From contig NZ_LT670844.1 of NCBI RefSeq assembly GCF_900141755.1, positions 682,001-746,000 on the forward strand: a stretch of DNA of 64,000 nt, given 5' to 3'. Below, piece after piece: positions 7,480-15,373 of this stretch; position 1 is the first letter of the stretch; each line of letters begins with the position of its first letter. The translations under genes and the position numbers were made by a program. The stretch is from Bradyrhizobium lablabi. Lineage in GTDB: Bacteria > Pseudomonadota > Alphaproteobacteria > Rhizobiales > Xanthobacteraceae. The notes below the pieces were generated by a model. That model had not been told where the DNA came from. It searched no databases and saw only the letters and a list, made by a program, of their open reading frames with translations.

Positions 7480-8523
7480 GGGTGATGCCTCCACGCTAAA
7501 CGCAAAATCGGGCCATCCTGGCATCAGGTTCTTATTGTTCTTGTTGACCGGCACCCTGCTATCGAGGCCTAAAAAAGAGCAAGAATCGCCGGCACGAATT
7601 AGGAGAAATCTTGATTTCATTGGGGCGAGACCGCACGATTTTTCGTTGGTTTTTGCGGCACCGGTAACCCGCGATCTTCCAAGATGATAGATCCGGCGCG
7701 CTGCGGACAGCAGCGCAGCGGCTTCCTCCTGAAAACCCTCTGTAGGGCCTGGGGCCTGTCATCGGTCGCGCGCCCGCTTGCGGCGCCCCCAATGCTGCGA
7801 AAGAGATCGCCCGCCACCGCCTGTCCGTTCCCGACCCACGCATTTAGGCTTCACACAGGCCATGACTTCGCGGTCTCGCGGCGCGATGCGCCCGAGTCTT
7901 GATAGGGTTCACCCTCGAAAATAAGAGGGCGCAGGGAATGCCGGGTGCGCGCTGCACCCGCGGTCTCGTGTGCAAGATGCACAAGGAAATGCGCACACGA
8001 GCATACAGGTTCAGCGGAGGCATCCGGCATCCCCTGCGTGATGGCTTTACGGCTTATGCCGTGCTCTCCCCGGCGACGAATTCGTCTTGTCACCGTCGTC
8101 GACGGATTTGAGCGGCTCCTCAACCCCGGTCGGGTTTGAGTTAGCCACCGCCGACTTGGCACCAGCAACGGGTGTCAGGACCACACGGTTTTGCCGTACG
8201 CTAAAACGTCGTTCGTCTTGCGCGCCTGCAAATCGCTCACGAGGTTCAACCCGCCCTGCGACCGCCATTGCGCGCCGACGCTCTCGCGTCCACCACATCC
8301 CGTCCCGCGTTCGTGACGACGCGCGACCGCCCCTCTTCTCGGAACGGGACGGCCGGAGTTAAACTACTGATTTGGGGTCTCCGTGAAGCGGAATTTTGCC
8401 CGTCGTGCCAATCTGCCGCAAGGCGACGGGCACCGCGTGTGGCAACGATCTTCGCGCGCTCGGGCCGCGCTGTTCTTGCCGATGCTCGCGGTTTCCGCGT
8501 CGGCGACGTTTTGATCCCTTGCA
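7480..8523. other. Long non-coding region with a structured repeat element
   Basis: Reading frames here are short, overlap on both strands and show no protein family. The part from about 7740 contains GCCTGTCATCGGTCGCGCGC, which resembles a stretch of the repeat at 20317-20467. The part from 7912 to 8039 can fold into a multi-stem structure. The remainder to 8523 looks like the continuation of a dispersed intergenic repeat that I recall from Bradyrhizobium genomes. Confidence 0.5.
7912..8039. repeat. Structured palindromic element, possible RNA
   Basis: Pairing segments seen directly: CCCTC 7912-7916 with GAGGG 7925-7929; an outer stem 7929-7944 with 8024-8039 (GCAGGGAATGCCGG against CCGGCATCCCCTGC, one mismatch plus a G-U pair); a hairpin CGGGTGC 7942-7948 with GCACCCG 7954-7960; and CTCGTGTGC 7965-7973 with GCACACGAG 7993-8001. 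Hairpins nested inside a long closing stem give a cloverleaf-like fold. It is not a tRNA: no anticodon arm or CCA-type end is present. I recall similar sequences repeated between genes in Bradyrhizobium. Confidence 0.55.
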
Positions 8524-8555
8524 AACTATAGTTCATAGTATTATAGTATAGAGAA
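8524..8555 (+). promoter_or_regulatory. Likely promoter/operator of the toxin-antitoxin pair
   Basis: This AT-rich island in GC-rich sequence contains the perfect palindrome AACTATAGTT (8524-8533), then repeated ATAGT/TATAG words up to 8552. It lies just upstream of the toxin start. Operators of type II toxin-antitoxin operons usually are palindromes in this position bound by the HTH antitoxin; the assignment is inferred from place and symmetry. Confidence 0.5.
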
Positions 8556-8568
8556 CGACAGGTCAGCG

Positions 8569-8955
8569 TTGAGAATATTCAAGACCAAGCCTTTTTCCCG
8601 CTTTGCCCGACGCGAACGGATTTCGGATGCCGCGCTCCGTGAAGCTGTCGATCGCGCCGAGCGCGGCCTGATGGACGCGGATTTGGGAGGCGGTGTCATC
8701 AAGCAACGTGTCGCGCGGCCCGGACAGGGACGCTCGGGCGGCTTTCGCGTTCTGATCGCTTACCGCGCGAAGACCCGCTCGGTGTTTCTGTTTGGCTTTG
8801 CCAAAAGCGCGCGCGGGAATGTCGAAGATGACGAACTCGCGACCGCGCGGGAGATCGCGCGGCTCTGGCTCGAAGCGGACGGGAAGGCTTTGGCGAAGGC
8901 GCTTTCGGAAGGCATTATTGAGGAGGTAGACCATGGCAAAGAAGAAAAAAGTTAG
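8569..8955 (+). CDS. Type II toxin, RelE/HigB-like
   Basis: The product of 128 residues (MRIFKTKPFSRFARRERISD) matches the RelE-like toxin family PF06296, recognisable by the segment DADLGGGVIKQRVARPGQGR, then SGGFRVLIAYRAKT and LFGFAKSARGNVEDDELATA. Members are predicted ribosome-dependent mRNA endonucleases kept silent by the antitoxin. The TTG start is chosen because the family begins MRIFKT. The gene overlaps the antitoxin gene by 23 bp, and toxin-first order is typical of higBA-like systems. Confidence 0.85.
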   Translation: MRIFKTKPFSRFARRERISDAALREAVDRAERGLMDADLGGGVIKQRVARPGQGRSGGFRVLIAYRAKTRSVFLFGFAKSARGNVEDDELATAREIARLWLEADGKALAKALSEGIIEEVDHGKEEKS

Positions 8956-9268
8956 CCCGCTGGCGAAGGCCCTGCTGGAAACGGCGGGCGACATGCGGAA
9001 GGCCGGGCTCATGGACAAGGCCACCCACGAGAAGATCACCCTGCGGCATTTGGGAGCGACAGGCGCGCCCAAGGCCCTTCCGATTACAGGGCCGCAAATC
9101 CGGGCCATGCGCGAACGGGCTCAATTGAGCCAGGCGGTGTTCGCCCGCTATCTCAATCTGACCGTGGGTTACGTCTCGCAGTTGGAGCGCGGCGCGAAAC
9201 AGCCGACCGGCGCGGCACTGGCCTTGCTCAACGTGATCAAGCGAAAGGGGATCGACGCTATTCTTTAG
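8933..9268 (+). CDS. HTH antitoxin, HigA-like
   Basis: The 111-residue protein has a Lys-rich start (MAKKKKVSPLAKALLETAGD) and a C-terminal Cro/C1-type helix-turn-helix near residues 55-100 (QIRAMRERAQLSQAVFARYL, then VGYVSQLERGAKQPTGAAL). It should neutralise the RelE/HigB-like toxin encoded just upstream and repress the operon through the palindrome before the toxin gene. Overlap of the two coding regions implies translational coupling. The stop codon overlaps a GTG that opens a further small frame. Confidence 0.88.
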   Translation: MAKKKKVSPLAKALLETAGDMRKAGLMDKATHEKITLRHLGATGAPKALPITGPQIRAMRERAQLSQAVFARYLNLTVGYVSQLERGAKQPTGAALALLNVIKRKGIDAIL

Positions 9269-9411
9269 TGGCCGCGATCAACCGGGACGTCGAACAGTTT
9301 TGCCTCGAAATACTGAATTGCGGTGACGGCACGACCAGCCGCGCTTTCGCGGCACCATATCGCAAGCTGCGCAAGCGCGGGTTGAAGCCGCTCGAACCGG
9401 AAAGCCGTTGA
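9268..9411 (+). CDS. Possible small protein coupled to the antitoxin gene, 47 aa
   Basis: GTG at 9268 shares its first base with the antitoxin stop codon (TAGTG) and opens a frame reading VAAINRDVEQFCLEILNCGD, then TTSRAFAAPYRKLRKRGLKP, ending LEPESR. The composition looks protein-like (helical, basic C-terminus), and stop-start overlap is how bacterial operon genes are often coupled. I know no family for it. It could also be a chance frame or the remains of a read-through extension. Confidence 0.35.
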   Translation: MAAINRDVEQFCLEILNCGDGTTSRAFAAPYRKLRKRGLKPLEPESR

Positions 9412-9506
9412 CGCGTGCTATGGTCGAATTTGAAACGTGAATTAAGTGCGCTGGCACCGTAATTCTCCTACCATCATGCCGACGATTCATTCGAAAGGGC
9501 TTTGAC

Positions 9507-10184
9507 GTGCCATTGTGCTGGATTTGCAATAAAGAGCCAGGAACGACCGGCGAGCATCGCTTGAAGCGATCCGATATAAAGGAGCAGCTTGACGACAACG
9601 TGTCGTTGCATTTTCATACTGACGCGCGCCGGAATCTCAAGCTACAGAGTTCAAATGCGAAGCGGCTTAAATTCGAGCCCTCAATATGCAATAGCTGCAA
9701 CAGCGCAAGAACCCAACCGCATGATCTTGCTTGGCAACAATTATCGGCGGTTCTCCGGAGGAGAAAGTCCCCACTTAAAACAGGCGATGTCATTCGGGCG
9801 AACAGAATTTTTCCCTACATGACATCTGCCGAGATGCGGAACGTACATCTTTTCTTTGTTAAGTGGCTTGGATGCGAAATTGTCGAAAGCTGCATTCCGA
9901 TTCAACCTCCAATCGAAACGCTTTCGGAGGCAATCATGGACGGAAAGCCGCACCCGAATATCTGGCTGGCATTCGGCGTCGCGCAACGCGATGCGGATTG
10001 GGTCGGAGCTTCTGTCGTCGACGCCGCATCTTTTAATGGCCGGGCGAAGCACGATTACCTTTGCCGAATTTATGAGGTGGGAATGTTAAGCGTTCGGGTG
10101 AGGCTGTCCGGAATAAAATTGAAGGACGACTGGCATCCCTCTCCTAGCAACCGTTTCCTCATTACTGATCTTGAGGGAGCATAG
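9507..10184 (+). CDS. HNH-like zinc-motif protein, 225 aa
   Basis: The N-terminus carries C4-x2-C7 (MPLCWICNKEPGTTGEHRLK) with a GEH at residue 17, and a second pair C61-x2-C64 (ICNSCNSARTQPHD) with His72. This is the layout of HNH endonuclease-type treble-clef domains in which an E-H follows the first Cys pair. The remaining 150 residues are unassigned. The GTG start lies after GAAAGGGC. It follows the toxin-antitoxin pair but has its own upstream gap of about 95 bp. Nuclease activity is a guess, since many such proteins are annotated only by the zinc motif. A fragment of a similar protein occurs at 15374-15631. Confidence 0.6.
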   Translation: MPLCWICNKEPGTTGEHRLKRSDIKEQLDDNVSLHFHTDARRNLKLQSSNAKRLKFEPSICNSCNSARTQPHDLAWQQLSAVLRRRKSPLKTGDVIRANRIFPYMTSAEMRNVHLFFVKWLGCEIVESCIPIQPPIETLSEAIMDGKPHPNIWLAFGVAQRDADWVGASVVDAASFNGRAKHDYLCRIYEVGMLSVRVRLSGIKLKDDWHPSPSNRFLITDLEGA

Positions 10185-10202
10185 ACGAACTGGCGAGCAG
10201 AG

Positions 10203-10316
10203 CCCGTAGGATGGGTTGAGCACTCGCGAAACCCATCACCTTGCCGCGTGACATTGATGTTAGCACGATGACGGGACGACGTGATGGGTATCACTGCGCT
10301 CAACCCATCCTACGGG
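10203..10316. repeat. Nested inverted-repeat element (114 bp)
   Basis: Outer arms CCCGTAGGATGGGTTGAGC (10203-10221) and their exact reverse complement (10298-10316) enclose inner arms ACCCATCAC (10231-10239) and GTGATGGGT (10281-10289). The right edge touches the stop codon of the secreted protein gene on the minus strand. It may double as a terminator between convergent genes. An element of the same design lies at 52417-52501. Confidence 0.75.
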
Positions 10317-10733
10317 TTACTGCGCGTCTTTTACAGCGCAACGCTGGTATGGCGTGCCGTCGATTTTGAGTGCGCTCTTTTGACCTGGCGAAAGCCTAAT
10401 GGTCGCCTTTTGCCCTTCGATTCCCTTTGTGAAGTATTCCCAAAACTCAAAGCACGTTACAGATAAATTCGTTCCGTCTCCGACAACAGATTTCCGCTCT
10501 ATCCGACAGTGATTTTCGTATTGGTCGAAGATCGGAGCGGGTTTGCCATCGATAACATTGCCTAGGTCGATTAGCGTCCTGCTATTCGGATCTTCTTCGT
10601 CGAGACATTCTGCTTGGGTTTTGGCCCAAATTCCTTCAAATAGCTCTGCTGCGCACAAGGGTGTTTGCGACGCTAATGCGAGGATGAAAAACGCCCCGAA
10701 TACGTCTCGCCCAATCGTCGTAGTTGTCCGCAT
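10317..10733 (-). CDS. Secreted hypothetical protein, 138 aa
   Basis: A signal peptide is visible (MRTTTTIGRDVFGAFFILAL, then ASQTPLCAA), followed by a mature domain of about 105 residues (ELFEGIWAKTQAECLDEEDP) with four cysteines that could form two disulphides. The start is chosen at the signal peptide; an upstream in-frame extension of 36 codons reads as non-coding. I recognise no family. The stop codon abuts the nested inverted-repeat element. Confidence 0.65.
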   Translation of the reverse strand: MRTTTTIGRDVFGAFFILALASQTPLCAAELFEGIWAKTQAECLDEEDPNSRTLIDLGNVIDGKPAPIFDQYENHCRIERKSVVGDGTNLSVTCFEFWEYFTKGIEGQKATIRLSPGQKSALKIDGTPYQRCAVKDAQ

Positions 10734-10782
10734 ATACCAGCTCCCGTTAGGGACTTTGCGGCATTTTCCTGAAGGCAGCAAG

Positions 10783-11607
10783 ATGCCCCGCCAGCCGCCC
10801 GTAAAGGTGACCTTCGACACCAACACACTGTCCGGCATCATCGACCCGGATCGACAGCTTGGCGAGGCCGACCATACGGCCTATCAGGCGGTCCACGCCG
10901 CGGTGAAGACGGGACAAATCCGCGGCTTTTTCAGCGAAGCGCTCGTCACCTTGGATGCGATCGGCCGCAAAGCCAAGGCCGAGGTCTTGGGCGCCGCCCG
11001 CTTCGTGTCTGAGACCGCCTCGACCGGGCCGAACCAGATCACGATTACCCTGGGTCCTCGCTGGAAACGTGTCGATATTGACCATCGGATTCTGACACGC
11101 ATTGAAACTGCGCGCGCGATTGGGATGCGCGGGTTGATTGGACCCCGGCGCTTCGGCGACAGCCTGGTGGTGCGCGGGTTTGGCGAGGATTTTTATGAAC
11201 CCTATCCGTCCGGGGCAGCTTTCGTGGCCGCGACAGACACCGCCAACGGCCTTGACGCGGCGATCGTGGCGCGGGGTCTCGGCCGGGCGCAGGTGATCAA
11301 ACTCGCCAAATTCTTCAGCGAACGCGATGGCGCCGACGGCGAATGGTGGCCTCAAGGGCTGGAGCGGACTCGGAGCGCCGCTGAAAGGAAGAAAGTGCGC
11401 CTTGCTGTCAATGAATGGGCGGATGGCGAAGCTCTGGCAGCTCATGCCGGCTACGGCAACGACCTGTTTTGCACGGACGACAGGGGTGGCGACCTAGGCG
11501 ATAGGTCGATCCTTCATCCCAATCATCACACCTGGTTGTCGGAAACGCACGGCGTGATCATCGTCAACGTCGCCGAACTGGCCAAGCGCTTGGCGACAGT
11601 GCCATGA
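10783..11607 (+). CDS. PIN-domain-like protein, 274 aa
   Basis: The sequence opens with VKVTFDTNTLSGIIDPDRQL and ends with YGNDLFCTDDRGGDLGD, spaced acidic residues typical of PIN-fold metal-dependent ribonucleases (an N-terminal D-T-N, a central E/D and a C-terminal T-D-D). The length of 274 residues is about twice a VapC toxin, so it belongs to a larger PIN-like group. The start follows GAAGGCAGCAAG; an in-frame upstream extension of 80 codons overlaps the antisense secreted-protein gene and is not believed. No antitoxin gene is adjacent. The nuclease role is inferred from motif layout. Confidence 0.6.
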   Translation: MPRQPPVKVTFDTNTLSGIIDPDRQLGEADHTAYQAVHAAVKTGQIRGFFSEALVTLDAIGRKAKAEVLGAARFVSETASTGPNQITITLGPRWKRVDIDHRILTRIETARAIGMRGLIGPRRFGDSLVVRGFGEDFYEPYPSGAAFVAATDTANGLDAAIVARGLGRAQVIKLAKFFSERDGADGEWWPQGLERTRSAAERKKVRLAVNEWADGEALAAHAGYGNDLFCTDDRGGDLGDRSILHPNHHTWLSETHGVIIVNVAELAKRLATVP

Positions 11608-11710
11608 AGGGGTCGAGCAGCGTCTGAACTCGGGCTCGGTCATTCGGCCGGACGTGCGAAGCCATCCGGTTCATCATGTTCGAGACCGGCAAGAAGGCCA
11701 GAGCAGCCCG

Positions 11711-12118
11711 TCAGCTATCTGTCAAAACCTTCGTGCAGGGCCGCCGGCAAACTAGGTCGATCTCGATCAGCGCATCGTACGCGAGCCCCGTCACCCCCAC
11801 ACAGGTTCGCGCCGGCAGGCGGCCTTCGGCAAAATAACTACGATAAGTCGCGTTGACAGCGGCGTAGTCTTGCTTGACGCGCGTGAGGTAGATCCGCGCC
11901 ATCACGACATCTTCAAGACCGAGCTCGAGCCCGGCCAGCACCAGCCGCAGATTTTCCATCACCGCGCGGGTCTGCGCCTCGATGCCGTCGGGCAGTTGGC
12001 CCGGCGCGGCCGGCGTATCGGGCATTTGTCCGGTGACAAAGACAAAACCGTCGGTTTCGACGGCGTGGCTGAGCGGCGCTACCGGTTTCGGGCCGCCGGC
12101 GATCATGTGGAATTTCAA
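11711..12118 (-). CDS. RidA-family protein, copy A
   Basis: RidA/YjgF/UK114 proteins are trimers, many of which hydrolyse reactive enamine/imine intermediates. The sequence HAVETDGFVFVTGQMPDTPA, RAVMENLRLVLAGLELGLED and RLPARTCVGVTGLAYDALIE is typical of the family, including the conserved Arg and the C-terminal E-I-D strand. The copy at 15846-16238 is nearly identical apart from the last residues. The TTG start gives MKFHMIAGG, matching copy B; a 24-bp tandem duplication upstream supplies a second identical TTG at 12142. Just beyond lies a fossil of an acetamidase end, showing that this copy arose with, or from, the acetamidase block. Confidence 0.82.
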   Translation of the reverse strand: MKFHMIAGGPKPVAPLSHAVETDGFVFVTGQMPDTPAAPGQLPDGIEAQTRAVMENLRLVLAGLELGLEDVVMARIYLTRVKQDYAAVNATYRSYFAEGRLPARTCVGVTGLAYDALIEIDLVCRRPCTKVLTDS

Positions 12119-12154
12119 TGAAGCAGCCTCGTGGAATTTCAATGAAGCAGCCTC
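12107..12154. repeat. 24-bp tandem duplication at the ridA copy A start
   Basis: Positions 12107-12130 and 12131-12154 are identical. The duplication repeats the first codons of ridA and creates an alternative TTG start eight codons upstream in the same frame. Copy B has a single, slightly different unit at the same place. Confidence 0.9.
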
Positions 12155-12160
12155 GGTTGT

Positions 12161-12220
12161 TTAGGATCGCGGAACGTTTTCAAACAAGCGCTTGCTCAGG
12201 ATGGCGTGAAGCCCCCAGTT
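12161..12220 (-). pseudogene. Fossil C-terminus of an acetamidase/formamidase
   Basis: Read on the minus strand, the 60 bp encode NWGLHAILSKRLFENVPRS and a TAA stop. This is the same C-terminus, with one substitution (L for V), as the AraC-acetamidase fusion protein (NWGVHAILSKRLFENVPRS). Nothing of the enzyme remains upstream. It shows that a ridA-acetamidase block existed here and lost almost all of the enzyme gene. Confidence 0.85.
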
Positions 12221-12439
12221 TGGGAATTTGAATCACAGACGCCCGGCCAAACACAATGCTCCTGCCTCGGCCCGGCAACCAGTTGGCGCAAAGCGGACAT
12301 CAAATGTTAGGTAACGCCCGCAGACTCGGTCGAAAATGATTCTGAGCGGGCTTACTAAAGCGGGACGATAACCAAGGAGTGATGCTTCGGCCGCCACCTG
12401 CGTGATACGTTTCCGTGAAACGCAATCAGGGGCGTGAGC

Positions 12440-13006
12440 ATGGAGAAATACGGAGCCGGGTCGATTGTTGTCTCCGACTATGATCCCAACTGGCCGATCT
12501 TGTTCGAGCAAGAAAGCACGAGGATCAAGAAAGCTCTCGGCTCGTTCGCTTTGGCCATCGAGCACATGGGTAGCACGGCGGTTCCAGGCCTGCCATCGAA
12601 GCCCATCATCGACCTGCTAGTTGGCGTACCTAGCCTAGAGGAGGCAAAAGAACGATGGATCGAGCCGATCAGGTCGCTTGGCTACAATTACGTGCCGGAG
12701 TACGTGTCGTGGCTCCCTGGCGAGTTGTTCTTCCGAAAGGGGCCTCCGGGCCCGTGGACCCATCATGTGCATTTGATGGAGCCGTCTTATCCTCGGTGGG
12801 AGGCATTGCTGGTATTCCGCGATTATCTCCGCGCACATTCCGAGGCAGCCCAAGCTTACGCTAACATTAAGCGGGCCCTCGCCGCCTCGTCGGTAGACGA
12901 CATAGAGGCTTATCGAACCGGCAAACATATCTTCGTCGAGGAGACCACTGCCAAGGCGCGTGCTTGGCGCGCGCATGCAGCACGGTCAATGATGGCGCCC
13001 GATTAG
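12440..13006 (+). CDS. GrpB family protein (UPF0157)
   Basis: The 188-residue protein shows the family's nucleotidyltransferase-like start (SIVVSDYDPNWPILFEQEST) and signature AIEHMGSTAVPGLPSKPIID, LFFRKGPPGPWTHHVHLMEP and LVFRDYLRAHSEAAQAYANI. GrpB proteins belong to the nucleotidyltransferase superfamily fold but have no settled function; the H-x-G-S-T-A-V motif and later acidic residue may form a metal site. ATG at 12440 is preferred over GTG 12434 because AGGGGC then has proper spacing. It stands alone between the duplicated ridA block and the TPR gene. Confidence 0.85.
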   Translation: MEKYGAGSIVVSDYDPNWPILFEQESTRIKKALGSFALAIEHMGSTAVPGLPSKPIIDLLVGVPSLEEAKERWIEPIRSLGYNYVPEYVSWLPGELFFRKGPPGPWTHHVHLMEPSYPRWEALLVFRDYLRAHSEAAQAYANIKRALAASSVDDIEAYRTGKHIFVEETTAKARAWRAHAARSMMAPD

Positions 13007-13310
13007 GATACGCCTCAACTTCTGCATTTGGCCCTTCGCGTCACTTCGCTACCTGCAGCAACCACGTCGCTTCAGGAGCAAAGCGGACGTGACCGAAATT
13101 TATGAGTACGCTCCCTAGCTAGGGCGTGAACCCATAAATCTGTAGTAGTCGGCGGAGTCCGCTTTGGTGCGCGTAACGGACTCAAGTCGGACATCGCGTC
13201 ATGTCCGAAAAGTGCCATTTTCGGAAGTCAGACGTCGAGAGTTATCCGTGACGAACAAAAAAAACTGGACGTTGCCGGGGCTTTGAGTTTGTAATCTGGA
13301 GGCCGAGTGC
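13007..13310. other. Intergenic region with a palindrome
   Basis: No gene is supported. It contains the hairpin at 13098-13139 and stretches such as GGCGGAGTCCGCTTT that I recall as common between genes in Bradyrhizobium. Confidence 0.45.
13098..13139. repeat. Palindromic hairpin element
   Basis: Arms ATTTATG (13098-13104) and CATAAAT (13133-13139) enclose the perfect palindrome CCCTAGCTAGGG (13113-13124). It may be a dispersed repeat or a terminator for the grpB-like gene; no T-tract follows. Confidence 0.55.
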
Positions 13311-15152
13311 TCATGGGACTACGCCAAGCGCCTTCAGTTCGGCATTGGCGGCATCCCACTCGGGGGAACTGTGCGGGCAATCGCTTGCTACCAGACGGAA
13401 AAGGCGAGTTGCTTCATCTTTCAACCCCTTCGTCAGCGAAAGCTCCCCGCTGTAAAAATTCGTCTCGCAGACCTGGCCCTTCTTCTTGGTGGCGTCCGGA
13501 TCGTCTGAGGCAGCAAGTACAGCAGCAGGCGTCATCTGGTCCATGAACAATCTGATGACAGGCGCCGGCCAGACGGTCATGTCGATCTGGGAACTGGTTT
13601 GCGCCAGACGGCTCGGGAGATTGTTCCGCTGACCGACGATATCGGCCCACAGCGCCAGATAGGCATTTTCCGGTGCCTGCGCACTTGCTTGGTTAAAATC
13701 GGCCAGCGCCTTTTCGACTGAGCCGGCAAAGAGATATGAACGCCCGCGAGCAAAGTAGGGCACGGGGGATTTCGGATTGAGCCGGATCGCCTCATTGTAG
13801 TCGGCGATGGCGCGCTCGAAGTCACCCTTGGAGCTGAAGACGTCACCTCGACCGACGAAGGCCTTGCCGGATTTTGGATCAAGCCGGATTGCCTCATTGT
13901 AGTCGGCACTTGCGCGGTCGAGGTCGCCCTTGGCGCGATAAGCGACACCTCGACCGTTGAAGGCGCTGGCATCTTCGGGATCGATCCGGATCGCCTCACT
14001 GTAGTCGGCGATGGCGCGGTCGTTGTCGCCCTTTTCGAGATAAGCGATAGCTCGATTATTGAAGGCCGCGGCGTCTTTGGGATCGAGCCGGATCGCCTCA
14101 CTGTAGTCAGCCATGGCGCGCTCGTTGTCGCCCTTGTCGCTGTACGCGTAACCTCGATTGTTGAAAGCCTTGGCGCGTTTGGGATCGAGCCGGATCGCCT
14201 CATTGTAGTCGGCGATGGCACGGTCGTTGTCGCCCTTGTCGTGATAAGCGACACCTCGATTGTGGAAGGCCGTGGCGAATTCGGGATTGAGCCGGATCGC
14301 CTCATTGTAGTCGGCGATGGCGCGGTCGTTGTCGCCCTTGTCGCTGTAGGCGTAACCTCGATTGTGGAAGGTCTTGGCGCGTTTGGGATCGAGCCGGATC
14401 GCCTCATTGTAGTCGGCGATGGCGCGGTCGTTGTCGCCCTTGTCGTGGTAGGCGCTACCTCGATTGTCGAAGGCCATGGCGTCTTTGGGATCGAGCCGGA
14501 TCGCCTCATTGAAGTCGGCGATGGCGCGGTCGTTGTCGCCCTTGTCGCTGAAGGCGATACCTCGACCGAGGAAGGCCTTGGCGTGTTTGGGATCGAGCCG
14601 GATCGCCTCATTGTAGTCGGCGATGGCGCGGTCGTTGTCGCCCTTGTCGTGGTAGGCGCTACCTCGATTTTGGAAGGCCATGGCGAATTTGGGATCGATC
14701 CGGATCGTCTCATTGAAGTCGGCGATGGCGCGGTCGTTGTCGCCCTTGTCGCTGTAGGCGTTACCTCGATTGCTGAAGGCCATGGCGAATTTTGGATCGA
14801 TGCGGATCGCCTCATTGTAGTCGGCGATGGCGCGGTCGTTGTCGCCCTGTTCGTTATAAGCGGCACCTCGATTGTTGAAGGCCATGGCCAATTTGGGATC
14901 AAGCCGGATCGCCTCATTTAAGTCGGCGATGGCGCGGTCGTTGTCGCCCTTTTCGTGGTAAGCGGCAGCTCGATTGGTGTAGAAAGCCGCCAGATAGCGT
15001 CCTTTCCATTTCCCCGAATTGATGCTCCGTGTACAGTCAATGATCGCAGCTTCGGGGTCTTGCGGAGTATCACAGTCAGCGGCGGCTGAATAACTCAAGA
15101 ATATCGTAGCGGCAAAAAGCGCGCTCCAGAATCTCCAATCCGTGGGGCTCAT
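13311..15152 (-). CDS. Secreted tetratricopeptide repeat protein, 613 aa
   Basis: A signal peptide (MSPTDWRFWSALFAATIFLS, cleaved near AAA-DC) is followed by a short Cys-containing region and then 13 consecutive 34-residue TPR units (residues 54 to about 495). Most units are near copies of AYxxKGDNDRAIADYNEAIR. A C-terminal domain of about 115 residues has no repeats. TPR arrays bind proteins; this one should act in the periplasm or at the cell surface. The units are very alike in DNA sequence, which implies recent expansion or gene conversion. The last units (SPVPYFARGRSYLFAGSVEK) are more diverged. No partner gene is adjacent. Confidence 0.9.
   Translation of the reverse strand: MSPTDWRFWSALFAATIFLSYSAAADCDTPQDPEAAIIDCTRSINSGKWKGRYLAAFYTNRAAAYHEKGDNDRAIADLNEAIRLDPKLAMAFNNRGAAYNEQGDNDRAIADYNEAIRIDPKFAMAFSNRGNAYSDKGDNDRAIADFNETIRIDPKFAMAFQNRGSAYHDKGDNDRAIADYNEAIRLDPKHAKAFLGRGIAFSDKGDNDRAIADFNEAIRLDPKDAMAFDNRGSAYHDKGDNDRAIADYNEAIRLDPKRAKTFHNRGYAYSDKGDNDRAIADYNEAIRLNPEFATAFHNRGVAYHDKGDNDRAIADYNEAIRLDPKRAKAFNNRGYAYSDKGDNERAMADYSEAIRLDPKDAAAFNNRAIAYLEKGDNDRAIADYSEAIRIDPEDASAFNGRGVAYRAKGDLDRASADYNEAIRLDPKSGKAFVGRGDVFSSKGDFERAIADYNEAIRLNPKSPVPYFARGRSYLFAGSVEKALADFNQASAQAPENAYLALWADIVGQRNNLPSRLAQTSSQIDMTVWPAPVIRLFMDQMTPAAVLAASDDPDATKKKGQVCETNFYSGELSLTKGLKDEATRLFRLVASDCPHSSPEWDAANAELKALGVVP
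13667..14993. repeat. Thirteen 102-bp tandem units inside the TPR gene
   Basis: Each unit is 102 bp (34 codons) and shares the block CGGCGATGGCGCGGTCGTTG with most others. Because the repeat length is a multiple of three, the other frames and the antisense strand also stay open over long distances, giving spurious reading frames. Confidence 0.9.
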
Positions 15153-15373
15153 GCAATCTCCTTGAGCGAACCTTGGTATCCTGAAATATGTGTCAGTATT
15201 TGTTGTTCTGGTTCACATTCAACTGACAAGGTCACTTACTAAAATGTTCTGCTGAGGGTACATAAGTTGATTGGTGCCAGGCTACTAGCTTCTAAAACGT
15301 CGCCATTGGGTCAATCGCGTCGCCTTTGGCCCCGCGCCGGTCACTTCCGGTCTTCTCTTATTAACGGACATCA

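Noticed and set aside
7912..8039. Structured element considered as a tRNA or tmRNA
   Set aside because: No anticodon arm, T-loop sequence or acceptor end; the stems do not fit tRNA geometry.
14241..14921. Long plus-strand open frame antisense to the TPR gene (226 codons) and a shifted minus-strand frame at 13577-14917
   Set aside because: Both are repeats of the same 34 codons read in another frame. They exist only because the 102-bp unit is a multiple of three; their sequences are low-complexity and unlike any protein.
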